A stretch of DNA of 64,000 nucleotides. Source: Sycobia sp. Sy_11. Taxonomy: Eukaryota; Arthropoda; Insecta; Hymenoptera; Epichrysomallidae. Under the pieces are notes generated by a model that was not told the origin of the DNA, did not search any database, and saw only the letters and a program-made list of their open reading frames with translations. Shown piece after piece: positions 31,908 through 42,961 of the stretch. The DNA is taken from contig JACCIC010000297.1 of the NCBI GenBank assembly GCA_018907035.1, forward strand, positions 403,156 through 467,155, in the 5' to 3' direction. Each line of letters opens with the position of its first letter. Position 1 is the first letter of the stretch. The translations under genes and the position numbers were made by a program.

Positions 31908-32891
31908 CACATCGGCGAACATCTAAATTTAGTACTATCTATAGTAATTTCTATATCTATATTACTTTACTTATCGACGCTTAGTACTATCTCTACCGGC
32001 CTGTTCACGCAGCGACACATTGGGACGATTTGATGTGTGTTGAACAGCAACGCAAGTTGTCAAATACTCAAAGATATGCGCTCATTAGAGTCACCGGTGC
32101 GTACAGAAACACTTCGACAGATACTCTAGCAGTAGTAGCGGGGAAACTCCCCCATCGTGCTAGAAGGCATACATAGAGCGGAACTATATACAAACTGTAA
32201 AAATGCAGCGTCACTTGAGGACCAACATCGTGCTGCGCGAGAGATATCGAAAAGACATCTCGATGACTAGCAGGAAATCGGGGATAACTTGACAAAATGT
32301 AGGCTGACACATTGTTACCTACCTAGTGTCAAAGATAGGATCGGGGCAGACTCTGGATCGGACTGTCGCGATGGTCAATCCAATTCCTCAATGAGCATGG
32401 AGACTTCGGGTCTTATCTCTCTCGCTTCCGTCTGATAGAGAGAGAACGATAGGTGCTCATGTTGAGAGGCGGATACACCAGAGCACTTACCGTCCGTCTG
32501 TCCCAAATATGATGAAGTTAGGATCAGGTTCCAAAGGGAGAATAATACCTCTATTGATGTACGAGCTCTATTTCGCCAAGAGGCATACGCGGCACTTGAA
32601 AAGCTTGCAAAAGAACTCCTCCAAACTAAGGAGTCTATTGAAGTAATCGAAAATCTAGTTGAAGTAGAAAACACAGAGGCACTTGTATAGGTAGGTAGGG
32701 AACTTACAGTTTGGAATTGATGGTCAATTTATACTCTAATGAAAAACCATGTACTCTAAATCAAAATATACACATACATATACACAAAGATTATTTTTTC
32801 TATACAAGTAGACCGGCACTTTCCACCGGTCTACAAATCTGTAAATAAGAAACCGCAATAAGAAAATAACTTATAATAAGTTGTTTTTTTT
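31908..32891 (+). mobile_element. R1/Jockey-type LINE 3' end nested in mariner
   Basis: A ~0.98-kb insertion ending in a T-rich run, flanked by TTGTGCATTTGGT (31895-31907) and TTGTGCATCTGGT (32892-32904), a 13-bp target duplication with one mismatch. It is therefore 5'-truncated, as usual for LINEs. Internal frames encode LSNTQRYALIRVTGAYRNTS followed by TDTLAVVAGKLP, the block after RT in R1/Jockey ORF2 ('L...QR..L.R.TGAYRT.ST.AL.V..G.PP'), then NEHGDFGSYLSRFRL and EAYAALEKLAKELL. Stops show decay. A GACCGG...CCGGTC hairpin lies near the 3' end (~32810-32833). Confidence 0.78.
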
Positions 32892-33330
32892 TTGTGCATC
32901 TGGTAGGATTATCAGGGTGTGCTGTACTACGAGCTGCTAAAACAGAATGAAACCCTCACTGCTGTGGTATACAAACGTCAATAAATGATTTAAAACAGAA
33001 ATTGAAAAAAACTCTAGCAATAGACGCAAAGTCATTCTCTTACATCACAAGGCTCAGCCACATGTTGTGAAAGCCGTCAAAAATAGCCCGTTGAAGCTGG
33101 AATCGCAAGTATTGGCCCACCTAGTGTACTCGCCAGACATAGCACCTTCTGAATACCACCTATTCAGATCGTTGCAGCACGACCTTGTTGATACGCAGTT
33201 CGAACATGTTAAAGGAGTGCGAGAATTTGTGAATGTTTGGATCGTCTTTTTCAATGCCTTTTTTCCGTTCGGAGAGGTCGAAAACTAAGTTCCATCTAAT
33301 AGTTTGCGGAATGCATATATTTGATCTAAA

Positions 33331-34560
33331 TAAATTCAGTGTCTAATGAACTAAAACTTAATCTCATGCAGCTGGTTAGGGAAATCAAAAACAATGTTTA
33401 AGGTTAATAATAAGCGGTTTAATAAAACGAACAATTACACATGTAGAACAGCTCCGAAAGTACGCAAGATAACTGACATCCGTTCTTATTCAGATTAAGG
33501 AAATCACTTAGATAATGATTTCATCTCCTCCGTCATTTTCCGAAAAACTCCAAAATCTAACGCGGTTGACCAAGTTTGCAGTTCATACAAAGGTCACGTA
33601 TAAACATGCTACTAGTTAAGAGCGAGAGTTTATGATCGTGCCAAAAAGTTCTGTTACAATCTCTTGATGCATATAAAAGTCCATGATTTTATATATAAAT
33701 TTAGAGATAAAGAAATTTATAGACGAGGAAAAGAGCAACTTCAAAAATAAAATAAATACTTATGCATTCACTATACATTGAAATATATAATTTTCTATTT
33801 CAATATTTTAATTTTTATGACTTCAAATTTATGGACACTTAACGTAAGATAACTTAACAAAATAACAGGATGGTCTGCTGAGGGGTACTGCGCACTCCGA
33901 GTCAGCTCGTCTCGGCACCCAAACGCTTAACTCGTGACCGGGCCCTTTTCCCTCTCACCACTACACCTTCTTTTGTATCCGTCTACTCGCAGAAGCGCGG
34001 CTTCGGATCAACTCGGCACCAGGCTCGCTTGAGTAAGAGTTTTATTCTATACCTCTGTAGCTTTATTCTCTGATCTACGCTCAACTCGCGTAAATTCTTG
34101 GCCGCTCGACTCGCCGCCAAGTGAGAATAAAAGTGCCTGTGTGCTGTGTTTTATTATATATATTTTTATTCTCTGATCTATGCTCAACTCGCGTTCTTGA
34201 CCGCTCACCTCGCAGCCACGTCAGAATAAATATATTTAATAAGCTTAAAAATTTTAGAATTTAGACGTGTTCTCTGAAAACTTGGATTTTTTTTGGATTA
34301 AATAAATTCTGATGCTTATATATAATAAAAAGACAATTGATTATGAATTATGAAAATAACAAAACTTATTTATTTATTTAACGATTTTAAAACTACGATA
34401 AGTTAAAAAATAATAACAAAATTATAATAAAATAAACTAATAATATAAAAATAAACTATAAATAAAATAAAATGGTAATAAAAATAAAATAAATCTATTT
34501 TTCGATTTATCGATTAATCTCATAGGACGACGGTATTTTTTCCCTGCCTCTCTATTTCGG
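33331..34560. repeat. Unassigned sequence with a 75-bp direct repeat
   Basis: Mostly AT-rich. A GC-richer block at 33880-34235 carries two imperfect copies (~34062-34133 and ~34162-34231) of TTTATTCTCTGATCTAYGCT continuing CAACTCGCG, each ending GAATAAA. The composition and repeated poly(A)-like signals suggest the end of an LTR or other retroelement, but boundaries were not found. Confidence 0.4.
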
Positions 34561-35040
34561 TTGTTTACTGCAATAGAGAAGATTTGTGAATTTATAGTTA
34601 AATTATTATTTATCCTAATGTCGCTGGCTTGTACAAATAAATTATATCGCTCACGTGCTCTGCGTGTGCTAGGCGATTTACTATCCGCTATCGTGCCAAT
34701 AGTAAGTCTCCCTTATTTTTCCGACCTATTCAGGCATTTTTGCACTTTGTTTGCAAATTATTGTCGCGGAAATTGTTCCCTACTCGTGCGACCACTCTAT
34801 AATTATTCGGCACTTGATAATGAGGGGGGCGCACTTCTAATTACCTTGTGCCAAGCAGAGCCGCCGCGCTAGGCTATCTTGTCAGTATACCTACTTTGCT
34901 GGCGGCACGTCGGGCTGCGCCGGGTAGCGCTCTGTCGCGTCACGCCGTGTTGTCTGCCCCGCACGAAGGTCGCAAATCGGATTACCTTTTAATAAATGTA
35001 ATCAGATTTCCTTTAGATAATATAATATTTTCATTTCTTT
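34561..35040. other. GC-richer island, unidentified
   Basis: A ~450-bp block distinctly richer in GC than both flanks, ending TTTTAATAAATGTAATC. The plus-strand open frames have no known domain. A solo LTR or retrosequence is possible; no terminal TG/CA pair or target duplication could be assigned. Confidence 0.3.
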
Positions 35041-35305
35041 AAAAATATAATATAGCTTGATTATAATATAATAATCGAATATATTATATATAAATGAATA
35101 ATATATAATCACTTAATTACTATGAATAACAATTAAAAAGTATTTAAATATTTAAATAGTTATTTCTCTAAAACTTACATTAATCACATGTGATTATAAT
35201 GAAGTAATATCTAAGCTACGTAATTTGTAAACAATTTTTTTTAAACATCTCCAAATTTGAAACATAAATCATCCCGATCTTCAATTATTAAACAACTTAC
35301 TTTAA

Positions 35306-35854
35306 TTATTGCTTTTTAGAGAAAATTTGAATGATATAATTCCGAAAATGTCTTTTAATTCTTACAGATAATTCTTTAACACATGGTAAGACAATAATTT
35401 TGCCTCTGTTAACATCAACTCGTGCATTATGTCTATTTTCGATATTATAAATGTCAAACAATTTCTCAGCAATTAATTTATTAATAAATTCAATTAGATA
35501 TCCATTATTAATGAAAGTTTCTCTTACTATCTGTAAATTACTTTGTTCAACATCTTTATGTGACATAAGATTAATGTTCAGAAAACTCAGCTGATTATTG
35601 TTTTCAATCTCTCTTGTAAATTTAACTCTGTCATGTACAAAATTAACAACATCCACCATATCATCTACAAAAGCTTCTGGAGCAATGGTAAAGATATCAT
35701 CAACATATCTCTTAAATATCTTAAATATATTTGACAAAGCTATACTTTCTAATTCTTCCATAACTAAATTGGCTATAACCGGTGACAAATGTAAGACAAA
35801 TGTAACTGTAAGACCGATGAAAATATTTATTAAATTGTATATAAGCGTCGACAA
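35306..35854 (-). pseudogene. Penelope-like element RT, 3' part
   Basis: Encodes LSPVIANLVMEELESIALSN, the catalytic FKRYVDDIFTIAPE (YVDD), VKFTREIENNNQLSFLNINL, and the post-RT NGYLIEFINKLIAEK and GKIIVLPCVKEL. These match, in order, the Penelope RT seen at 48.3-49.3 kb. Fingers and part of the palm are missing upstream (motif A absent), and the GIY-YIG endonuclease is missing downstream. Penelope RTs are telomerase-like retroelement enzymes. Confidence 0.82.
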
Positions 35855-36589
35855 ATTTACGTATTTTAAAAAAAGTAAAAATAAAATTAAAAAAGTGCTT
35901 ATAAATAAATTTATGTAAAATTATATATTATTCATTAGTATAAATAATGTCTACCGAAATATATTGTGTTAAATATTATATAAATATTCCCTATATAAAT
36001 ATTATCTATCTTTTTATTTATTATTATGTATAGACTAAGAAATATTTTATCGCTATTATATTCTACAAAGTAATATAGTTACAGTTATAACGCGTATTAC
36101 TCAAGTAGAATCGGAAAAGCAGTTTATAATATGTAATAATAAATTGTAATAATTATATAATAATATACAAATATGATTATATTATAATAATTTATAGAAA
36201 AAACGTTTTGATGAATAGGCACTCATTCCTGGGTTTCTTAAATTTATAATAGTACAAGGCGTAACTTGGATTTTATAAATTCTTCTATAGATATATACAT
36301 ATATACCACCCCTTGCCCGTCTCGGTTTCGCTAGAGAAAATAGTTTAACCAATTTATTAAGCAATTCCTTAATATCTATAGAAAACACATTCTATATATA
36401 AATCTATATTTCTATGCATAATTATACGTATCGTTGCTTGGTATACAATCAGGTAATATCTCAACGTCTGCTTAAAAAAAATCTATTTCGCAGACCATTT
36501 TTCTACCTATTCAAGTTAGATTAGGTCCAGTTACTAAACAGGTTATTAATTATCTCATACAAGATCACGAGTTTAATTTATCTAAAATA
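35855..36589. other. AT-rich sequence, no gene
   Basis: No element or coding similarity recognised. Confidence 0.5.
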
Positions 36590-36805
36590 TTAGGTTGCCA
36601 AGTACCTCCCTTCCACTTTTTTCCTCTTCAATCAATGCTTTATAACAAGTGTTACAGTGGTCGGATTTACTTCAAATATGCGCCGTTTTATTCGATTATT
36701 TGTTTCCATCTAGACGGCAACTTCATAATACCCCTCTAGTAGAAACCCCTATTTACCCCCAGCCACTTTACACAAGCCTTTTTTTAGTTCTATTTTACAC
36801 CACCA
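36590..36805 (-). pseudogene. mariner 3' end fragment
   Basis: Starts with TTAGGTTGCCAAGTACCTCC (inverted-repeat end) and aligns with the first ~330 bp of the copy at 14861 (GTGTTACAGTGGTCGGATTT, CGGCAACTTC, TAGAAACCCC), with small deletions. It ends abruptly against Polinton polymerase sequence. Confidence 0.8.
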
Positions 36806-36814
36806 TCCCCTAAA

Positions 36815-36912
36815 ACACCATTATATAATAAAAAACGCTATAGAATCCACTACAGAACATTGCATGAAGCAATTGATTATGGCTTACGCTTAAAAAAGAT
36901 ACATAGAGTATT

Positions 36913-36970
<58 letters not shown>

Positions 36971-38106
36971 TTAAATAGCAAAAAAAGAAAACAAGCAAAA
37001 AACAAATTCAAAAAGTTATTTTTCAAATTTTTAAATAATACTATATATGGAAAGATAATAGAAAATGAAAGGAAAAGAGTAGATGCGAAGCTAGTGAATA
37101 AATGGCAAGGACGTTCAGGTGCAGAAGCACTAATAGCAAGTCCAAATTTTTAGAATTGTTCAATTTTTGATGAAAAATTCGTTACTATACAGTTACAAAG
37201 AAGTGAAATTCAGATCAGATAACCTATTTATTTTGGACTGTCTGTATTAGAATTGTCGAAAACAAAAGTTTATAGATTTCACTATGAATACATGCAAAAT
37301 AGAGTGAGTAATACTGTGAATTATTCTACATAGATACTAATAGTTTGGTATATGAAGTAAAAAACATTAATATGTACGATTTGATGCGGGAGAACATTCA
37401 TGAATTTAATACATCAGATTATCCGCAGAATATTTCTTATAAAATAACGCAAAAAATAAGAAAATGGTTGGACTTATAAAGGATGAGTGTAATGGTAAAC
37501 TTTCAGCAGAATTTATTGGATTGCGGAGTAAAATGTATAGTTAAAGATTCAAGGACAAGAACAGATTAAGAAAGTCAAAACAGTGCTATAGTGAAAACTA
37601 CAATTTATTTTGAAGATTATGTTCATTGCTTGGAAGAAAGAGCCATTATCCATAGTGATCAGTATAATATTCGATCAAGAGTTCATATTGTACATACAGA
37701 AAAACAAAACAAAATAGCCTTAAATCCATTTGATGATAAGCGTTTTATAGAAACAGGATCAACTGATACTCTTCCATGGGGTCATTACAGCATACCTGAA
37801 CATTATCGTGCATTAAATGAAGGAGTCGCTACAGGGATGAGAGATGATAATGAAAACGAACAAATATTACAAGAACCATTAACTGAACAAGTTGCAATGA
37901 GAATACAAGGAGACAAGGGCCGTAGTTACTTAGAAGATCAGTCGACTAAACAAGTCATAACATGCATTGGAGATAAGGCAAGTTGCTCGAGTTTACAAGG
38001 GTCATCAGAACTAATCGGAGAAGAAACGAGGAGCGGGGAGCGAGAGAGTTTACATAAAGGAAGGTCGAGCTCAATCGATATGGAGGGGGAAGACGGGGGG
38101 ATATAG
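36815..38106 (+). pseudogene. Polinton DNA polymerase B (protein-primed), C-terminal half
   Basis: Pieces in order are YRIHYRTLHEAIDYGLRLKK followed by IHRVLKL; KKLFFKFLNNTIYGKIIEN, which carries the family B motif K-X3-N-X2-YG; KWQGRSGAEALIASPNF; KVYRFHYEYM; and the motif-C region, where 'DTDS' reads DTNS, losing one catalytic Asp. After several frameshifts (37150-37590) an intact 516-nt frame (37591-38106) gives TIYFEDYVHCLE and NPFDDKRFIETGSTDTLPWG, the usual C-terminus. A (TA)n tract (36918-36966) sits inside the coding region. The exonuclease half is missing. Confidence 0.85.
36918..36966. repeat. (TA)n microsatellite inside polB
   Basis: About 24 TA units inserted between IHRVLKL and the LNSKKRK segment of the polymerase. 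Confidence 0.95.
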
Positions 38107-38229
38107 ATTTTATGAAGGGGGAAGTACGAACAAAAAAACGAAAATGCAGAGAGAGATCAGTTATTCAGTATTTAGTTCTTGATTGTAATTGTTAGCAAGC
38201 AGTATTTCATTTAACGAGAATCATATATA

Positions 38230-38379
38230 ATGGAACATAGTTCTGAAATGACGTTCCCTGTTGTTGAGTCGTCTACTCAATTGATAGCACAGCGAACAGC
38301 TGCCGATTTCATTTCAAATTTTAATGAAGACTACATTCAGCCAGACAATTCATCAATTCAAGTGTCAATAGTTCTATAA
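38230..38379 (+). CDS. Small ORF, 49 aa, unknown
   Basis: An ATG-initiated open frame (MEHSSEMTFPVVESSTQ...) with acidic and polar composition, no membrane segment and no recognised domain. It lies 120 bp after the polymerase and in the same orientation, so it may be a Polinton accessory gene or an exon. A TTTTACAG|ATG follows at 38478. I do not recognise a function. Confidence 0.35.
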   Translation: MEHSSEMTFPVVESSTQLIAQRTAADFISNFNEDYIQPDNSSIQVSIVL

Positions 38380-38477
38380 TTCTCTAATTAATTCAATAGT
38401 TCTTCTTTAAATTTCACTTGTACATATTAATAAATGCTTTTAAGATAAAAATTTAAGTAATTTATATTATTTTACAG

Positions 38478-38690
38478 ATGGATTTAAAAACGTCGAATAA
38501 TATAGCACGAGGTGACTTTTTGCCGACACAAAAAATTAGCGAATTCAGAAGAAATCAAAATTACATGATCACAAGAATAAAAAAATACTAAATTCGGATG
38601 GAAATCAGTAGTCGAAATTCAGTATTTTTCACCGAATAGAATTTCGAAGACGTTAATCAAAGACGAAAACTTTCTTCAATAATATGTGTG
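38478..38690 (+). pseudogene. Small hypothetical Polinton-associated ORF, frameshifted
   Basis: Starts ATGGATTTAAAAACG directly after a splice-acceptor-like TTTTACAG. It encodes MDLKTSNNIARGDFLP and QNYMITRIKKY, then after a frameshift FGWKSVVEIQYFSPNRISK. The layout resembles a small ant protein family I recall ('...I..I....T.YG..VVVEL....FLP.R.SK'). No function is known to me. Confidence 0.35.
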
Positions 38691-38773
38691 ATTATGCAAA
38701 TAAATCAAAGTTTTTCATAAAATCTATGGGTGAAGATAATTATAAATCCGTCACAGTATAAACAAAAAAATAA

Positions 38774-38776
<3 letters not shown>

Positions 38777-38806
<30 letters not shown>

Positions 38807-38850
38807 GTGCGCGTGCGCATGCGCGCGCGCGTGTCTGTGTGTATTTGTGT
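38777..38850. repeat. (TA)n-(GC)n-(TG)n compound microsatellite
   Basis: A TA run changes into GTGCGCGTGCGCATGCGCGCG and then TG-rich sequence. The alternating purine-pyrimidine GC part could adopt Z-DNA. Confidence 0.9.
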
Positions 38851-39330
38851 AAGATGATATATCACAGTCTAACTATATGTATAATGTGAAATACATGAAA
38901 TAACATTTTTTATCTTAACTATAGCTGTGTTTATTTATCCTCCTTGTATACAAAGTACTTTACACTTTCTTATTTTATAATTTGTTAACAATTGAGTTGT
39001 ACTCTTCTATCACTTGTACACTACTATCTTTATTAGTTCAACTATTATGAGAACTATCAAATCCAAACCACTTGATAAAAACTTTATCTTCTCGACGTTT
39101 AAGAATTTTTTCAGTGAGGTAAACATCTGGAACCCTGGTAAGTACCGGCTCTTGTTTATAGAAAGATCCAGCGATGGGTTGATTTTTATAATCTTTTAAA
39201 TCGTATGTTATTGGATTCGTTGCTGCAACTCTGCAGATGGAGAATACTTCTGTAGATCAGTTAGGTGTATATCCTTTATCAAAACTGCTTCAGTTTACTC
39301 ACTCTTACTTCATCTCGAACTTTAAATCTA
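38851..39330. other. Spacer, no gene recognised
   Basis: Sequence between polymerase-side and integrase-side Polinton genes. A 60-codon plus frame at 39014-39199 has no recognisable domain. Confidence 0.45.
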
Positions 39331-40120
39331 TTAATTTTTTTCCCTTATTTTTGCTCTGCTAAATAAGGTTCTTAAAATTTTTGCTTTATTTGCAGATATA
39401 ACATCTTTTGGGTTGACCCCGATAGTTCTATGCATTGTCGTATTATAAGAAGTTATTAAATTCGGTAAAATATTAATCCACTTATAATTTCCTCGGAGAC
39501 TAAACTCTATCCACATAGTGTATAGCCCCTGCAAATTTTGATAAGCTATCGATGACTGTAATCATGTATTTGTATTCTTTATTTTCTCGAGCATAAGGTT
39601 GCATTTCAATGATATCTGCTTGCCATGTCTCATCTATATCACGTAGTTCAAATTATCGTCGAATATTATTTCGACGAACAGGCTTATGAATTTTCCTCAC
39701 TATTTCCCTTTTTCTTTTTTTCAACACTTCATTGTGTGTTTTTCCTGCTAACTCTATAAGTTGTTTTATCTTGTCATTAATAGAAATCAATTCAATCCTA
39801 ATTTTCGATTTATACGCATTTAATGAAGTCTTTGATTCAGCAATTCTTTTTTCCAATTCTATTATAGATGGTGGTATTGCTAAAACATAAATTTTTTCAA
39901 TTACCTCGCTCAAAAGTTTTAATAAGTTTGATGTTTCTTCTTGCACATGAGTTGTCAATGTATCCAAATCAACTGCATCAGTTAATTTAACTGCAAGATT
40001 ACACAATCGTTTATTTTCGATGTCATGTTGATTAACATAATAAAATTTAAATCCAACGCCAAGTGGACCTTAGCTACCCTCAGTTTTTTCTAGCTTACGT
40101 TCGAAGACGTCGACACTCAT
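39331..40120 (-). pseudogene. Polinton retroviral-type integrase, with N-terminal fused-looking segment
   Basis: On the minus strand an ATG at 40120 starts MSVDVFERKLEKTEGS (then a stop), then HDIENKRLCNLAVKLTDAVD. The 118-codon frame 40006-39653 contains a coiled-coil-like stretch ending HNEVLKKRKREIVRKIHKPV. The next frames give DETWQADIIEMQPYARENKE and YMITVIDSLSKFA (first catalytic Asp of the rve integrase core). Then FSLRGNYKWINILPNLITSY and NTTMHRTIGVNPKDV follow, the end of the core with the 'HRTIGM.P' motif. The middle of the core, with the second Asp and the Glu, is deleted between 39550 and 39510. Two stops and frameshifts are present. Confidence 0.78.
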
Positions 40121-40125
40121 TGTTA

Positions 40126-40258
40126 AACTGATTGGAGTATTGTGATTATACATTCCTATATTACACCAGCCTAGCGTAGCTCCTCGACAATAGAGTATAT
40201 TTCATTTATGTAACTTTGATTTCCCGCAAATCTTTCAGCTGTTGCGTCCTACAGTATT

Positions 40259-40324
<66 letters not shown>

Positions 40325-40489
40325 GCTCGCACCCCTACTTTCCCCGCTGCGGAAAAGATGTGAATGTTGGAAGAGGATACCGATCAGAAAATTCCCGGTG
40401 AATCTCTCGGCGAAATTGATTCCAATCTTAAATAAGTTATAAATAAATCAAGTATAAATGATATGCATATATGATAGATTGCGTACTAC

Positions 40490-40532
<43 letters not shown>

Positions 40533-41057
40533 TATATAAATATACACATGTACGCACGTTCAATTAATATCTATAATATTTTTATATTATTTTTATTTTA
40601 AGACAGTTAGTTAAATTAATTGATAAGATAGCGTATGGTAGGATAAGTTTATTTTGTACTAAGACTATTATAGGCTAAACCGCGTTATACATTATATACA
40701 TAAATATAGATGAAAATTTCTGCGTTTAAGTTAAGAAGTTATACAACACAGAATAATAATAAAAATAATATAATGTAAGAATAAAAAAAAAGATTTAAGG
40801 TACTCGTAGCAGCGAATAGACGGAAAAATGAATAGAGTGATCGTAATATAAAAGACTTAAGTGTACAGGTTTTATATCCTTATTATCAATAATTTAATAC
40901 AAATCTCATCTTAATAAAATAACTACAAGCGACTCATAGATGAAATAATGATACCTATTAAATATTGTATAAATGTGTTATAAGAATATAGCTTGTAGCT
41001 ATTTTATAGATATTTTATAGAAATTAGTTTTATATAGTACTTATAAGCATCAACCGA
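40126..41057. other. AT-rich spacer with TA tracts
   Basis: No gene recognised. Long (TA)n runs lie at 40263-40320 and ~40493-40529. Confidence 0.55.
40263..40320. repeat. (TA)n microsatellite
   Basis: About 29 uninterrupted TA units. Confidence 0.95.
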
Positions 41058-42019
41058 TGTAAGAGAGCCAACGAAAGAATTGTTTTATAAACATAATTTA
41101 ATCTCCTCCTTTGGCTTCCCACTACCACCGGGACAAGTTTCCACGAAAATTTTTGAAGGGCTTGTCGGGACTGCATATAAATACAGTCCCGGCAGATCCA
41201 AACTCCACTGTTGATTAGGATTTCTATTAGGTCGGACAACCGCTTACGACAGTCTCGAAAATTTTTCGTGCGGAGTTAGTTTTCTTTACCCTGTTTTTTT
41301 AAATATCGGGATTCTGTTTTTTTTTTTTTTGTGAATTTTTCGACTAAGTTTTTTTTTGCGTTTTCGACTCAGTTTTTTGCGTTTTCGACTTAATCCTTTT
41401 GCGACTTAGTTTTTGCGTTTCATTTTGATTTAAGGTATTTGTATTGTGTGCGTTTAATTTTTATAGACTTAGTTCTCGTGCGCGGACTTGCTATTAGTAT
41501 ATTTAATTTCATTAGTTTAGAATTAGCCTTACGGATTGTCATTTAATAAAATAAGTAAGTAATTTATATTCATTGTTTATTTATTTCTTTCGCTTAATTA
41601 ATAAGTATTCAGGTTTCGAGTAAGCTAAACGGCGGGATTTTTAATCCTGAGTTCAGAAGCTACTCCGTATTCACGTGTCGAGTAAGTTAAACGGCGGGAT
41701 TTTTAATCCTGTACCCGGAAGCTGCTCCGTATTCGCGTTTAAAGTAAGCTAAACGGCGGGATTTTTAATCCTGTGTCCGGAAGCTGTTCTATGTTACACT
41801 AAATTTATTAAAAAAGCCGGTTGAATTCATTTCTCTTCTCTTTTTCTTCGTCGCGTATCCATTCACACACCAGCCCCGCATCCTTGGCTATTAATAGCGA
41901 GATTAGGCCAAAAATAGGGGGAAATTTTGCCGGTATTTCGCGGAAGTAAATCGTCGCGTAAAGAAACGGGGATATCACCCGTTGTTAAGCAGGTATATTC
42001 ACGAAGGCGGGACGTCACA
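41058..42019 (+). repeat. Probable solo LTR related to the 55-kb element
   Basis: Starts TGTAAGAGAGCCAACG and ends GGGACGTCACA. The LTR at 55206-55861 starts TGTAAGAGATGAACGG and ends TTGGACGTCACA. Both have, in the same order, ATCTCCYCC, CCACCRCGA-like and TTTCCA blocks, a GA-rich AAAATTT, and a TATAAATAC box inside an inverted GGGAC/GTCCC-type repeat (41169-41190). The remainder differs and holds three 62-bp repeats. Flanking target duplications do not match, so the limits or the solo status may be wrong. It lies between Polinton integrase and the DUF8207-like gene. Confidence 0.5.
41616..41797. repeat. Three 62-bp tandem repeats in LTR
   Basis: Units at 41616, 41678 and 41740 each contain AGTAAGYTAAACGGCGGGAT, TTTTAATCCTG and GGAAGCTGCTCCGTATTCGC-like sequence, with a few substitutions between copies. 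Confidence 0.9.
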
Positions 42020-42131
42020 TACCCAATAATACTCTTAATCGATTTCCTAACCCATTCGGATTATCCCAGTATACATAGTCTAATGGCATATTTATTTGTA
42101 CAATTTTAAATCGAGGTAAAATACCTCCACC

Positions 42132-42795
42132 TTATTTCGTAAACATCGGTAAAATAATTTCGAAAAAATTTTTATTTTTCATTACACGCATTCTCTGATT
42201 TTTATCATAATCTTTTTTATGAGTATTCGATGCTTCGAGACTTTTCCGAGAAGTTTGACGATCGTTATTGTTAATCAGTTTTAGATTTGGTAATCTCCTA
42301 AATAATAATTCCAATACTCCATTAGTGATGGAGTATTGTGTATTATTGACTATGACATTGCTGTTGGTGAAATTTCTTGGTAAATTTTCAATCATAAAAT
42401 CATTATTCTCCTTATGTACTTCATACACAAAATCTAGAATTGTATGGCGATTCAGATCCACCAGTGGTTTGATCATTGAAGAGTGTAATCATCACTAATA
42501 TCCGTAGTAGTATCATAATACCACCGTCATCATCGGACAATGACTCTTTAATTTTTTTTTCCTCTTTCAAGATAGATAAATTGTTCTTCTCTTCGTATAT
42601 AATAATTGATACATCAGATGCTATTGCAACAGTAATGAGTTTATTCAGAGTAGTAATAATTGGTTTGAAGGTTTCGTCTAAGGTATGTTCTACATTAGCT
42701 CGATCATATTTTAATAATTTATATTTACGTTTTATTGCTTTGCGTGACTTTTCCAGTTGAAGCAATATCGTTTTTTCTCGATGATAATCGGCCAT
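42132..42795 (-). pseudogene. DUF8207-like Polinton-associated protein, frameshifted
   Basis: The first frame (42795-42421) starts MADYHREKTILLQLEKSRKA, with IKRKYKLLK and LDETFKPIITTLNKL. The second (42476-42132) continues with LDFVYEVHKENNDFMIENLP, VIVNNTQYSITNGVLELLF and SNTHKKDYDK. I recall this architecture (basic coiled-coil N-terminus, 'DxxYGV...MIG', 'TxGLLELLF', 'TNAHRxNYDP') as an ant protein family linked to Polinton-like elements. Its role is unknown. The two frames overlap by ~55 nt and need one frameshift. Confidence 0.6.
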
Positions 42796-42961
42796 ATTAA
42801 GTGTTCAACTTTTAAAACCATAATGTTCGGTATATGTATTTTATACTATATTTATAGCAAGAGAGTCAAACTCTTTTCTATATCTACCATAATTTATATT
42901 TTTATCTTTATCCATGACTATAAAACTATGCTTACCATCATTCCAGAGTAGAGCATATATT

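Larger units (their letters stand above)
31195..33330 (+). pseudogene. mariner transposase split by a SINE and a LINE
   Basis: Pieces in order are ETYRLLQECYGEQAL (31205-31265), then after the SINE KKFEDRELQALL and QTQKEP (31545-31610), the IVTGDEKLIYHHNPRRKKSW block (~31795-31860), and LLCIW just before the LINE. After the LINE come YQGVLYYELLKQNET (32915-32960), VLAHLVYSPDIAPSEYHLF (third catalytic block, 'APSDYHLF' with Glu) and LQHDLVDTQFEHV (to ~33200). Both insertions interrupt coding sequence that otherwise reads continuously, so they post-date this mariner. Terminal repeats were not resolved. Confidence 0.82.
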
